Under the pieces are notes generated by a model. It was not told the origin of the DNA, searched no databases, and saw only the letters and a list, made by a program, of their open reading frames with translations. The position numbers were made by a program, and so were the translations under genes. From positions 1 to 64,000 of the forward strand of contig JAADVB010000006.1 in NCBI GenBank assembly GCA_023334545.1: a DNA stretch of 64,000 nt, given 5' to 3'. Of this stretch, positions 52,532 to 64,000 are shown piece after piece. The stretch is from Salisapilia sapeloensis. Taxonomy: Eukaryota; Oomycota; Peronosporomycetes; Peronosporales; Salisapiliaceae. Numbering within the stretch: position 1 is the stretch's first letter; each line of letters starts with the position of its first letter.

Positions 52532-54389
52532 TTATTTCTTTTTCGCAATGCCCTTGCCAAACGATACAGAGCAGTGCTTACTTGGGTTTAAGAGGTACTT
52601 GCTCCCGAGGTAGGACTGCACTTCACTCGACATGTTACCTTGGACGCGAATCTCTTCCGTCCCGCGAGCTTTCTCCATCGGCTCTTGCGTTGTCGCGCTG
52701 CAGCCCCATTTCTTCTGGACTTCCTTGGCAAACGTCGTGCCGTCAATACCGAACTGTTGATGTCCAGCAATCGTCGTAATAGTCGACTTGTTGTGCTTTT
52801 TGGACTTTTCGACGTGAATACTGATAGGACGGAAGTCGCCACCATGCATCTTAGCATCGTGGTCCGGATAGAGCTTGATGCAATGATATTTATGGCATTT
52901 CGACATCAAGCGAGAGTACACGTCCGGTCGTGGCAGACGATCGGGGTACCCACCAGCAGGCGCTTTCTTACCAAAGACCGCGTCGGTCAAAGGACCATTC
53001 AACAAAACGTATTTCTTATTCTGTGGATCCGCAAGAGACTTGAGCTCCACGTACTCGTTAATCAAGTCACGCACTTGACTCGGAGCAAACTGCTTTCTAC
53101 CACGTGACAAAACTTCATGGAAGCGACCTGCACTTTCAGTGTCGCTAGTCAAGAGAGTCTTAATGGCTGGAGATAGACCTAGAAACTCTACGACTTCTGG
53201 CTTGTGTTTTCCAGGTACGAAAGCTGGTTTTCCTGCCAATTCATTTTCTCTTGCTTGTGCTTCTTCCTGAGCCTGTCCTTCCGTCTTGTGCTTTTCAAAC
53301 GCACTAACGTCTCTAATAGGCATAAATGATGTTAAAGGCATAGAGTATAAATGAAGAGAAGAGTACGTACGGGTGTCGTCGTTGAATAGCAGTGATCGAT
53401 TGCACACCGTCTGACTCTGATATTTTAAGTAGACCCTTCTCTTCCATCCGCTTTAAGAAAGCAGAGACTTTGCCGTATGAGCTCTGCTTGACATTGACAT
53501 GACTTCCGGCAGGACGACTGGGTAGAAAGTTGTTTGCGTAGAACATGTTCGCTAGCATCGGTAGTGAGTCTTCTTTCACGCTGTTGCTTTTAATCGTCTG
53601 CAGCAACGTTCGTTCTAACAATTCATCCATCTCCTGCTTGGTCATCTTTTTCTCTTCGACATTGCTCTCTTCAGTAGTGGACGTGCTTTCGGCGTTACTA
53701 CTAGGCTTATCCTCTAACGATACGTTTTCCAATCCAACTGGCGTATCGTCATCGTCATCCTCATACTCACTGTCACTGTCTACTTGCTCTGTTGGTCGTA
53801 CTCGGTCACTTAAAAATCCATCATTTGGATACGTCTGTGGACCCAATCGCCACAGTTCGTCTCCAACACTATGCATCAGCTGCATAGCTCGACCTTTACC
53901 TCCTGTTCGTTCCAATGCTGCAGCATCGACCATAAGCTCTCCAACCGCAAACGGCATAGGATTCCCACGAGCGTATATTGCTCGCACTTGGCCACGTTTA
54001 AGCGACTTGAATTCTTCTTGGCTGGAAAAAACCATACCAGGAGCCATGACATCGGCACCGTTCATGACGAATTTACTCACAGGAGCATGTACATAGAGCT
54101 TTGGCAGCAGCTCCTGAAGTCGCCAGAGTGCATATACCGAAGGAACAAAGTCTCCTTTACCTGATAGATCAAAGAGCAGTGGTTCACCATTCAAACTATC
54201 CGAGACGTACACAACCGTTCGAGAAGGAGCTTGGAAACTGAGTTTCTTAATCGACGCTTTATTCGGCACGAGCTCTTGCACGAGTTCTTCTGCAACATTC
54301 AGTTTCGTCGCAATATCTCGTCGTAGCTTCTTGACATCCTTTCCTTTTAATGGAGCACTACCACTCGTCTTCTGAGCTTTAGCGAACAT
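52532..54389 (-). CDS. EIF2D: Translation initiation factor eIF2D (ligatin)
   Basis: Exons 53371-54389 and 52532-53312 give 599 residues. MFAKAQKTSGSAPLKGKDVK starts the DUF1947/PUA half. FKSLKRGQVRAIYARGNPMP lies in the PUA domain and is followed by AVGELMVDAAALER. The middle holds an acidic linker (DSDSEYEDDDDDTP), a winged-helix/SWIB-type part and LPRPDVYSRLMSKCHKYHCI. The C-terminus is a SUI1 domain: STITTIAGHQQFGIDGTTFA, ending ..HCSVSFGKGIAKKK. eIF2D can deliver initiator tRNA without GTP and recycles 40S subunits after termination. Length matches the human protein (584). The intron is 58 bases. The convergent stop is 73 bases from PGAP1. Confidence 0.9.
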
Positions 54390-54523
54390 CGATTTCGATT
54401 TTTTTCACATTCGTGTCCGAGATTTATTCGTTATTGGTTAAATTGTTCATTTGTTTTTTATTTATGTTAGTAACTTTTAGAGATAAGAAGTGATGAAAAA
54501 AGGTGATGTACTACTTAAAAGGG

Positions 54524-56600
54524 CTAGATCGATCGAGTTTCAAGTCGCGTATGAATAACGTCTTCGTTAGTTGCCTGCATCTGTAGAACTTGATCGATAG
54601 GTTGGTCACATGCGAGACAGGATCGACTCATACGCACTTCAGCTGTTGCACAGGCATAGCAAGAGTAACAGTGCACAGAGCTTCCATGAACTATCAGCCC
54701 GTCTCGAGTGTTTTTCATACAAAGCATGCACTTGTCAGGCTTTGATTCTTCTTCATATGGCGTAGTGATGGTGGACGTCAGTTGCATCGTAGGCAACTTA
54801 TCCGTCGAGTCAGTAGTCTCTCGCTGCTCGTCTTCCTCCATTGCCGCCACCTCCTCTTCTCCCACTTCACTCTCCGTGCTGTCATCGTTGACTGCAGTCA
54901 TGATTGACGACAGTGTGCCTCGTCGACCACTGTTGTCCCGGACCTTTTGCATAGTCGCTGGCAAGAGTGAGCTACGAACTTTACGCGGCGACACGTTGCT
55001 CCACACATTCGGCATATGCCCATAGGACGAACCAGCGTGCCTATTAAATCTATCTACGATGCTCATCAAGCGCTTGTACCGATCGTACTCGCACCGATGG
55101 AACTTTCGCCGCTGGCTATCGGCAATCCGTCCATCTTTACCACCATGTTTCCTCATCTTTTCTTCTACTAAGACACACCAAAAGTGTTTCGCATGCAGCA
55201 ATTGCCAATAAGCTAATGTCCGAGCATGACAGACGCTTCCCATTCTAAATTCTTCAAAAGTTCGCTGCGGACTCGTCATCGCTCGACGGAGTTTCATGAG
55301 CCAATTGTCTTTATACAACTGTCTCGCATCGAAGTCGATGCCTCGAAGGTGTACGATGGCAGTGGCGACGTGATGCTGTCGATTACACGCTTCGCACTCG
55401 GTCTCAGGATCTGTGATGGATGTAGAATACTGGGAAGAGCAATCTAGGCTCGCAATTAGATCGGATGACCAGACGACACTAGTGCGAATGCTGTCACGAC
55501 GAGAGCAAATCGCTCGTTCCACCTGCATGTAACAAGATGTCAGTAAGCTGTACGAAGTTTTGGGTTGGATAGAGGTCTACGTGATGCATAGCTTCTCGAT
55601 AGAGCTGTTCTTTCGGACTCAGTTTGGATCGTTGCATACGAGACACGAGCGATTCGTCTAAAATGCATGCCTCCAAGTACTCGAGGTAGAGGTAGAACCA
55701 CTCGGACTGCTCTCTCGTTTGCATGAGCATACGTGTGATTTGTCCATCGTCATCTGGGTCGTCGTATTGATGTTGCTCATCGTCACTTGGACCGCCGAGA
55801 ACAGCTTGCTCGTCTTCATTCATGTACTCGACCTGATCGTCATTACAGATGAATTCATCCAGGTCTTCTCCTCCATCTGCATAGGCCTTTTCATCTATTT
55901 TGACAGGATCTTTCTTCTTCTTTGCACGTTTCGTTTTCGGACGAGCTGGACGAGGTTCTTCTTGGACGGCAGAAGGACTCTCATCGTCGCTACTGTCGGA
56001 ATCAAATGCAGCTTCTACACCTGCTACTACATTTTTATTCTGAAGACCATCGAGACAATTGTCTAGAGATAAGAAATTTAGCTTCCTAGCACTGGAGACT
56101 CGACTCCCACGTTGTTCCTGAATCTGTTGGATGCGAGAGCTACGTCGAGAGGAACCACTTTCGGTCGACGTGACGGTATTTGGTGTGGGTTTTCGCGTAT
56201 TAGCGTCTAGCTTAGAGTCTTCCTCTTGCTCACTTTCGTCTTCATCCTCTTCTTCGTCTGAAACTTCTTGATGACGAGTGGAGGCACCCCTCGTTCGACT
56301 CGCTGGACCGCTCTCCTCCATCTCTTCATCGTCGCTTTCTTCAACTACAAGTTTTCTCCCCGTCGCACTTGCAGGTCTAGCTACTTGTTCCATCTCTGTT
56401 TCTTCGTCATTGTCATCGCTGTCGATCGTAATGGGCTTTGAAGCACCTGTACCAGGTCCTGTTCGACTAGCTTTCGAACGAGTGTTTAAAATCGTCGTAC
56501 CAAAGTTCTCCCACTCTTCATCGTCTTCCAAAATAGTCGTCTGCCGAGTACGCTTCCGTGTGTTTGGTATCATAACGTCTGCATCCTCCTCATCAGACAT
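54524..56600 (-). CDS. DUF4211 (CCDC82-like) protein with a C-terminal RING-type finger
   Basis: Exons 55581-56600 and 54524-55522 give 672 residues with a 58-base intron. The first 260 residues are acidic, Ser-rich and disordered (MSDEEDADVMIPNTRKRTR.., DEEEDEDESEQEED). The DUF4211 region spans about 300-480: QSEWFYLYLEYLEACI, RRDSIRTSVVWSSDLIASLD, then CEACNRQHHVA. The C-terminal 60 residues form an MDM2-like RING: CMLC, HGSSVHCYSCYACA, and CLAC near the end. A RING suggests E3 ubiquitin ligase activity on a nuclear or chromatin protein; that is inference. Animal CCDC82 lacks, as I recall, this RING. The frame above 56600 begins at a TTG, so ATG 56600 is used. Confidence 0.78.
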
Positions 56601-57311
56601 GTTGAAGCAAAATGACCGTCGTACTTGTCCAGCTAGCTCTCTAGCTACCAACTTCGAGTTTTTGCTTTTCGCGGGTAGATATCCGTCTCAGTCTGTTGCT
56701 TTATTTATGGAAGATAAAATGCCGCGTTGTAATCGGTGGTATTATGGAAAACCAGATCTGAGTACATATGCAAGTTGGTGAAGAATGCTGTTTTGGTAGA
56801 CCTTGCGAAGACATTAACTACTTTAAACATTGGCATTTCAACGAGTAGTACACGAGTACCTCTAATACGAAATGGTCTCGGTCATGAATATGGCTGCACT
56901 GCTATGCCTGGTTGAAGTGTTTGGAAAGAAGCACGGCAGGATCGCCGATTGCCATGCAAAATACCCATTAGCTTTGCTGCTTTTCATACGATCCTCACCT
57001 GTGCGTTCTACGCTGGTATGCGACCTTGTTATTCTTACTTGAAGCCACGCGTTCAGGTGCGTTTAATCTTGCTCGTGTCGCACCACCTGCTTGAACTTTA
57101 CCTCGATGACAAGATAGTAGAATGCATCCTACCTCTACAAGTTGGATACTCTCGACTACTCACTGCGTCTTTGTAAATGTCATTCAATTTTACGACTCAT
57201 TATCATTTGTGTTCATACTCCTATCCGTTCTCCATCTTTCTTCTACCAATTCTACGTGGTGACTCTTGAAGATCGTGCCGTTCCACGTTAGAGGAACATC
57301 CATTATCAACT
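56601..57311. other. Divergent intergenic region (711 bases)
   Basis: Between the DUF4211/RING gene (-) and the SLC12 gene (+). It is AT-rich with several short frames (for example 56949-57176) that show no domain, splice or codon support. I see no RNA gene or repeat. Confidence 0.45.
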
Positions 57312-60016
57312 ATGCAGGTGGAAGCGCAGGAGGATACGGCACCTTTGCTCGGGAAGGAACACACGGATGAGTTGTCTCCGTCCGATGCAACAGCTTCTTC
57401 TTCCTCCTACATTGATTTCCATGCACTCACGACAAGCTCGACCCAGCGGACGACTGATCTAGATCAATCCAAGAACGCTCTTGGTACTATCAGTGGCGTC
57501 TACGTGCCATGCTTACTCAATATCATCGGTGTCATCCTGTTCCTACGCCTTGGTTTTGGCGTCGGACAAGCAGGTGCTAGTGGCATGCTCTTTGTCTTCT
57601 GCATGGCCGAGACTCAGGCCGTGCTCACTGTCATCTCGTCCAGTGCCATTGCCAGCAATGGTAATATGAAAGGTGGTGGCTCCTACTATCTCATCAGTCG
57701 GTCCCTTGGCCCTGAATGTGGTGGTGCCATTGGCGTTCTCTTCTACTTTCTCCACGCCGTCGGCATCGCCATGTGTCTGGTCGGTTTTGCCGAAGAGATC
57801 CAACAGACTTGGATACCGGACCCTGCTATCGGCAAGAAACTCGTAGTTGTATTGATAGCTACCGGTGGATTGATTATGATCTTGGCTATTGCACTCGGTG
57901 GAGCGAATGCCTTTGCTCGAGTGAATCGCTACCTGTTCGTCCTTCAGTTCGTATGCGTTGCCATTGGAGCCTTCTTCATCTTCGTCCTCAGCCCTCATCC
58001 TTTAAAAAGCGGAGGAGATTTCATAGGAGTGAGCATACAGAATATCCGGGATAATTGGAGTCCTCATTATACGTCCGAGCAAAATGCCTGTGGACCTGAC
58101 GTCGTCTGTTCTCTCGATAAAGTCTACGGTTTGAATCCCTCTTCCTCTTCATTTCCTGCAGTATCGTAACATGGCATTTATATGTAGCTATCGTGTTTCC
58201 ACTCGCGACAGGATTCATGGAAGGGCTCAACTTGTCTGGCGATTTAAAAAACCCAGGTACACCACTTGTCTATGAAGTCACTAGCATCCCACTGATATGT
58301 TACATGTGAACAGGAAGGAGTATTCCCGTCGGGACGCTGGCGGCCGTTGCAACCTCCTGCGTCGTCTACATTTCGCTCATCTTTACCTTTGCCTCTGCCT
58401 TCTCCGGTCACACGCTACGCAACAACTTTACGTTTTTCCAAGAAGTGTCTTCCATGCCCTTTATCGTCATCGCCGGCGTCCTTGTCTCAAGTTTTTCATC
58501 CGGACTAGGCGCTCTCTTCGGTGCATCTCGCATCCTCCAAGCGATTGCACGAGACGACTTGTTCTCGCCATTGAATAAGATGAAGCAAGGATCGAGTAAA
58601 GGAGATGAACCGCAGAACGCAGTGCTCTTCACGGCAGTCGTCGCACAAGTGTTCATCTGTTTGGGCGATTTGGACGTGATTGCACCTATCTGTACCTCCT
58701 TCTTCTGTCTCGCCTACGCTACTGTCAACTTTACATGCTTCCTGCTGCAAGTCACGGGCGTGCCTAACTTCCGACCGACGTTTCGCTTCCACTCGTGGCA
58801 TCTATCGCTTGCTGGTACGATCCTCAATCTCGGTGTCATGATCTACCTCAACGTACTCTACGCCCTCATATCTCTTCTTATCCTCACTGCCCTCTTCTTC
58901 TACTTGTACCTAACGGCGGAGACAACATCTTGGGGAGATATTAGCCAAGCACTCATGTACCATCAAGTGCGCAAGTACTTGCTCCGTCTCGACTCGAGGA
59001 AAGCGCATTCCAAGTTCTGGAGGCCGGCTGTCTTGCTCCTAGCGGATGATATCGAGAGCTGTAATGTCGAGCTGTGCAATCGATTGAAGAAGGGAGGGCT
59101 TTATGTTATCGGGAATGTCGTTGTGGGAGATTTCGATGGACAGAGCAGTCGTGTATGTGCTTCGAAACATCACGAGTGGCTCGATCATATCTTCTCGTCA
59201 AAATTAAAAGCTATCCCTCAAGTACTAGTAGCTAGTAACGTTCGTGAAGGCTATCGTATGGTCATGCAAGCCTCTGGATTAGGCGGTATGCAGATCAATA
59301 CGGTCGTTGTACCGTGGTTAGATGTGTCTACAAGTACCGATAAGCCCGGTGTCTTGGGTTTAACGAATGCTCAAGAGTATCTGGAGCTCTTGATGGATGC
59401 GACTGTGCTTAAGAAAAATGCCGTCGTGATACGCCATGCAGACCACTTGGACAAGCGGCTTTTTAAGTCCAAGAAGAGGTTCCAACAGCCTCTTTTACCT
59501 GTTTCTATGAACTCTACGCCGCCCATGACGATCGATGTTTGGATCAAACCCGACTTGCAGCAGGAAGACACACCAGCCAATGTTGCCTTGCTATTGCAAC
59601 TAGCCTATGTTTTGTATTCGAATCGCGTGTGGCATCAACTCACACGTATTCGTCTGATCAAAGGATGTGAATCGACGGATTCGGAAGTTCTGCAGGAGGA
59701 ACGAGAGAAGCTCGAACAAGTCATTGAGAGACTGCGGATGGCCAAGCACGTGGATGAGCTCGTCATCACCTCATGCTCTGGTACGGATTTGACGGACATG
59801 GCTGCCTGTGCTGCTATGAATCAATCACTACAGCAGTACTCGAAGGACGCCGCTCAGATCTTATTCCTCATGCCGAGTCCTCGAGATGCATCCACAACAC
59901 CAGCAGCCGCACAAGCTTTCTTGGAACAGCTCGATACGTTGACAGCAGACCTCCCGTCCATCATGCTTGTGCTGCATGGAGACGACGATCAGCTTGTGGT
60001 GTCCACGTCTATCTAG
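57312..60016 (+). CDS. Cation-chloride cotransporter (SLC12 family)
   Basis: Exons 57312-58128, 58188-58256 and 58314-60016 give 862 residues. An N-terminal cytosolic tail of about 55 residues precedes TISGVYVPCLLNIIGVILFL (TM1). GGGSYYLISRSLGPECGGAIG is the APC/CCC core. FPLATGFMEGLNLSGDLKNP, joined over the first intron, is the TM6 ion-site region. GRSIPVGTLAAV and FGASRILQAIARDDL also fit KCC-type transporters. About twelve helices are followed by a 350-residue cytosolic domain that starts KFWRPAVLLLADD. The protein should move Cl- with K+ and/or Na+ and set cell volume. The subtype (KCC, NKCC or SLC12A9-like) is not clear; the short extracellular loops lean to the SLC12A9/A8 side. Confidence 0.85.
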
Positions 60017-60122
60017 ATCCAGACCGAGTGTAGCTATAGATGTAGCTAAAATGGTACATATCAGGTTCAGCCAATTGCAACAGACGTTTTTTATCAGATT
60101 CCAAAGCAAGAATAATTCGAAT

Positions 60123-61750
<1,628 letters not shown>

Positions 61751-62523
61751 ACATGACCGGTAGGAAATCCAGCCTTGCATCAAATAAGTATACTTATCCG
61801 AGTCATTGAGGTCACGCTTTGTTATTCTGTTGTTCCGACTTTCTAGTTGTCTAGGCCGTGACGTTGGATCTTGAGTCTATATGATGATGATGCAATTGAG
61901 ACCTATGGATCTTTGCCACTATCGTCACAGGAATGAAACGACAGAATATGACGAAAGCAAAGGAATGGAACATGATGGTGGATATCGAGGATATGTTTGC
62001 GAGTAGTTATCGTGAAATAAATTATGACAACGTGTGACGACTGCCCAATGCAAGAATGACCTAGTATGTGCCCAGACACTGACGACTGTCTTCCATGTAG
62101 ATGCAGGTGGGTGCTTCCGCCTACATCATGCTCGATAAAAAGAAAATGTATGGCAGAACGTATGGGAAGCAAACGATCGTAAAATACCAAAATCGGCACT
62201 GGTAACTTGGACAGAGCATGCCCATAGATGCCACGGATATCCCACCCGGCTCCTGCACGCTCCTCTACCTACCCAACGCTTCACTATACTGCCAACATGC
62301 ATCTCAACCTCACGATCCAAGCCACCCACAACCATCCTATAAACATGCTGAGCCAGGTAAGAGGCTTATCCCATACCCGATGGTGAACACGCCATGCTTC
62401 CACTATGGCATTCTGTGGAGACACACGTGTAAATTATCTTCCGCTCCACTTTTAATTCCAAGCGGACGTGCTCGGTACCAGTGCTCCCTGGCTCTCGAGG
62501 AGGTTATACGTGTCTTACCAGTC
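61751..62523. other. Intergenic region (773 bases)
   Basis: Between the CAMK-type kinase and the Stealth-family gene, both plus strand. The frame of the next gene is open from an ATG at 62218, but the 102 extra residues are Pro/His/Cys-rich and unlike the protein proper, so I treat them as leader. Nothing else is recognised. Confidence 0.4.
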
Positions 62524-64000
62524 ATGAATTCATCCACAGGCATTCGTGTGAAGCTCGCAATGAGTCAACGACGATCGTTACCATACATTCTGTTCGGCGC
62601 GATCTTCTCCCTTGTCGCCGTGCTGTACCTCATGGGCAGCACGAACGAGACGACGACGTACGAATCGCTCTCACCAGAAGAAGCGAACCGTTTTGCTGAC
62701 GCAGAGCTCCAGGATATGTACCCTGACAAGTGCAAAATCAAGAACTTTGACGAGTTACGTCGCATGAGCATCGTGTACACGTGGGTGAACGGCTCGCAAC
62801 CGTGTTATCGTAAGATGCGTGAGGAAGTCGGTGGTAAGAAATCGATCGGTGGTTCTCGTGACCGAGAGATTGGTGAACTCAAGTATTCGATCCGATCTTT
62901 AACCAAGTTTCTACCGTGGCACGTGGTAAGCTCTTTTCTTGGGTACATGTACTCGCTACAAGTATCTAAAGCATCTTGATAGGGACAAATCTACATTGTA
63001 TCTCCTGGACACATTCCTGACTGGGTCGATCTAGACAACCCTCGTATCAAGGTGATTAATCAGGACGATCTCTTCCCAGAGTACGCGAAAGAGTATCTTC
63101 CGACGTTCAATACGCATGCCATCGAGCAGTTCCTGTACTTGATTCCAGGTCTCTCAGACATTTACATGCAAGTGAACGACGACTATATCTTCACAAAGCC
63201 CATTGCTCCCCATGAATTCTTCACTTGTGATGGTGGCATTCGTCTGCTCCATGAAAAGAGTTTGATTTCCCACACGCCTCCGACGCCTAAAAAAGGTATT
63301 TGGATCGCATCTGTCTTGAATACACAGCAGGAGATGGATCTACGTTGGGGACAGCAGGATCGGTACTTTATCAAGCACGCACCGTTCATCTACTCTCGTC
63401 GCGCGTTCGAACGCATCCACCAGATCTTCGATCGACCGCTATACGCGACGCTCAAGTCCAAGTTCCGAGGCAAACCAGACATGAACATGCCGTTGCTGCA
63501 CTACTACTATATGACGGCACAAGGTCATAAAGAGCTCGGTATCCCGATTGAAGTGCCGCCAACGAGTGAGATGGATAACTACAAGCTCGTGCTATTGCAG
63601 GACAATAAGGAGGAAGAGCTACGACAGACGTTTGGTGCGATCCTCGACTACTCTTCTCCGTACCGCATCATCGCGATTAATGACGAGTACCACGACATGA
63701 AGATCGCTCAGCTGACGCTCGATTTCCTCAACAAGTTCCTACCAGATCCGACGGAATACGAACGTAAACCGACGTCCCCTTCACATGCCCTCAGTGTACG
63801 TGATCCAGAGACATGTGAAGTAGACCACTCGATCCTGTCCCCATTCCCACCTCGTATGTCTCCATCACAAAAGTACGAAGTCGTGGCATATCGTGAGATT
63901 CGATGGGTTGCCTTCGCGAACTCTTTCTTGCGTGGTCTGGCACTAGCACTAGGTATGATGACCGTCTACGTCTTCTACCTACTTGTCCTTCGTCAGCCAA
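62524..64000 (+). CDS. Stealth-family phosphotransferase (GNPTAB-like), 3' end outside the window
   Basis: Exon 62524-62925 joins 62983 onward and stays open to the window edge, giving at least 473 residues. A membrane anchor near residues 18-38 (LPYILFGAIFSLVAVLYLMG) makes it a type II Golgi-like protein. Stealth blocks are clear. CR1 is MSIVYTWVNGSQP. CR2 includes REIGELKYSIRSLTKFLPWH and IYIVSPGHIPDWVD, then LPTFNTHAIEQFLYLIPGL and VNDDYIF. CR3 includes QDRYFIKHAPFIYSR and MPLLHYYYM. A second hydrophobic segment starts at the right edge. Animal GNPTAB puts GlcNAc-1-phosphate on lysosomal mannoses; protist and bacterial Stealth enzymes build hexose-1-phosphate polymers. The natural product here is unknown. 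ATG 62560 is an alternative start. Confidence 0.85.

Noticed and set aside
62218-62523. N-terminal extension of the Stealth-family gene from ATG 62218
   Set aside because: The extra 102 residues are Pro/His/Cys-rich, would place the signal anchor more than 110 residues in, and resemble untranslated leader. Kept only as an alternative.

Overview
The window is eukaryotic nuclear DNA, most likely from an oomycete (stramenopile). It is gene-dense: 29 genes called with confidence in 64 kb, on both strands. The genes are interrupted by short GT-AG introns, mostly 45-90 bases, many with a CTAAC/CTAAT-like branch site. The gene set fits an oomycete: a seven-TM/kinase fusion, an AP2-domain protein and a CMP-KDO synthetase beside ordinary housekeeping genes. 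The genus cannot be decided from sequence alone. All exon structures were built by hand from splice signals, frame continuity and family knowledge. None rests on transcripts.

Layout 1-20.7 kb: the 3' end of an unknown gene; a coiled-coil protein (-); a mitochondrial complex I assembly methyltransferase NDUFAF5 (+, 10 exons); a disordered basic protein (+); a DENN protein with an inserted PDZ-like domain (-); a SLC30A9-type zinc transporter (+); QTRT2 (-); a spacer with a roughly 400-base imperfect palindrome and one or two doubtful small genes; MLH3 (-, 12 exons); exportin-4 (-).

Layout 20.7-44.6 kb: a TFIIIC B-block subunit (+); a leucine-rich-repeat protein (-); an AP2-domain protein with C-terminal membrane segments (+); an OSR1/SPAK-like kinase (-); ribosomal protein S15 (-); RNase P subunit p30 (+); the POLE3 histone-fold protein (-); a zinc-motif/SDR fusion (+); U1-70K (+); mitochondrial 3-ketoacyl-CoA thiolase (-); a Na+/H+ exchanger (-); a purple-acid-phosphatase-like phosphatase (+); a CS-domain protein (-); CMP-KDO synthetase (+).

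Layout 44.6-64 kb: a seven-TM receptor-like TKL kinase (+); an ankyrin protein with a myristoylation signal (-); the GPI inositol-deacylase PGAP1 (+); eIF2D (-); a DUF4211/RING protein (-); an SLC12 cation-chloride cotransporter (+); a myristoylatable CAMK-type kinase (+); and a Stealth/GNPTAB-type phosphotransferase that runs off the right edge.

The genes are mostly unrelated in function. The layout is a patchwork of head-to-head pairs with very short shared promoters (as little as 32 bases between start codons) and tail-to-tail pairs with 40-75 bases between stops. There is no operon, tRNA, rRNA, CRISPR array or recognisable transposase gene. The items most worth follow-up are the long hairpin, the 7TM-kinase fusion, the membrane-anchored AP2 protein, the KDO gene and the catalytically odd SDR.
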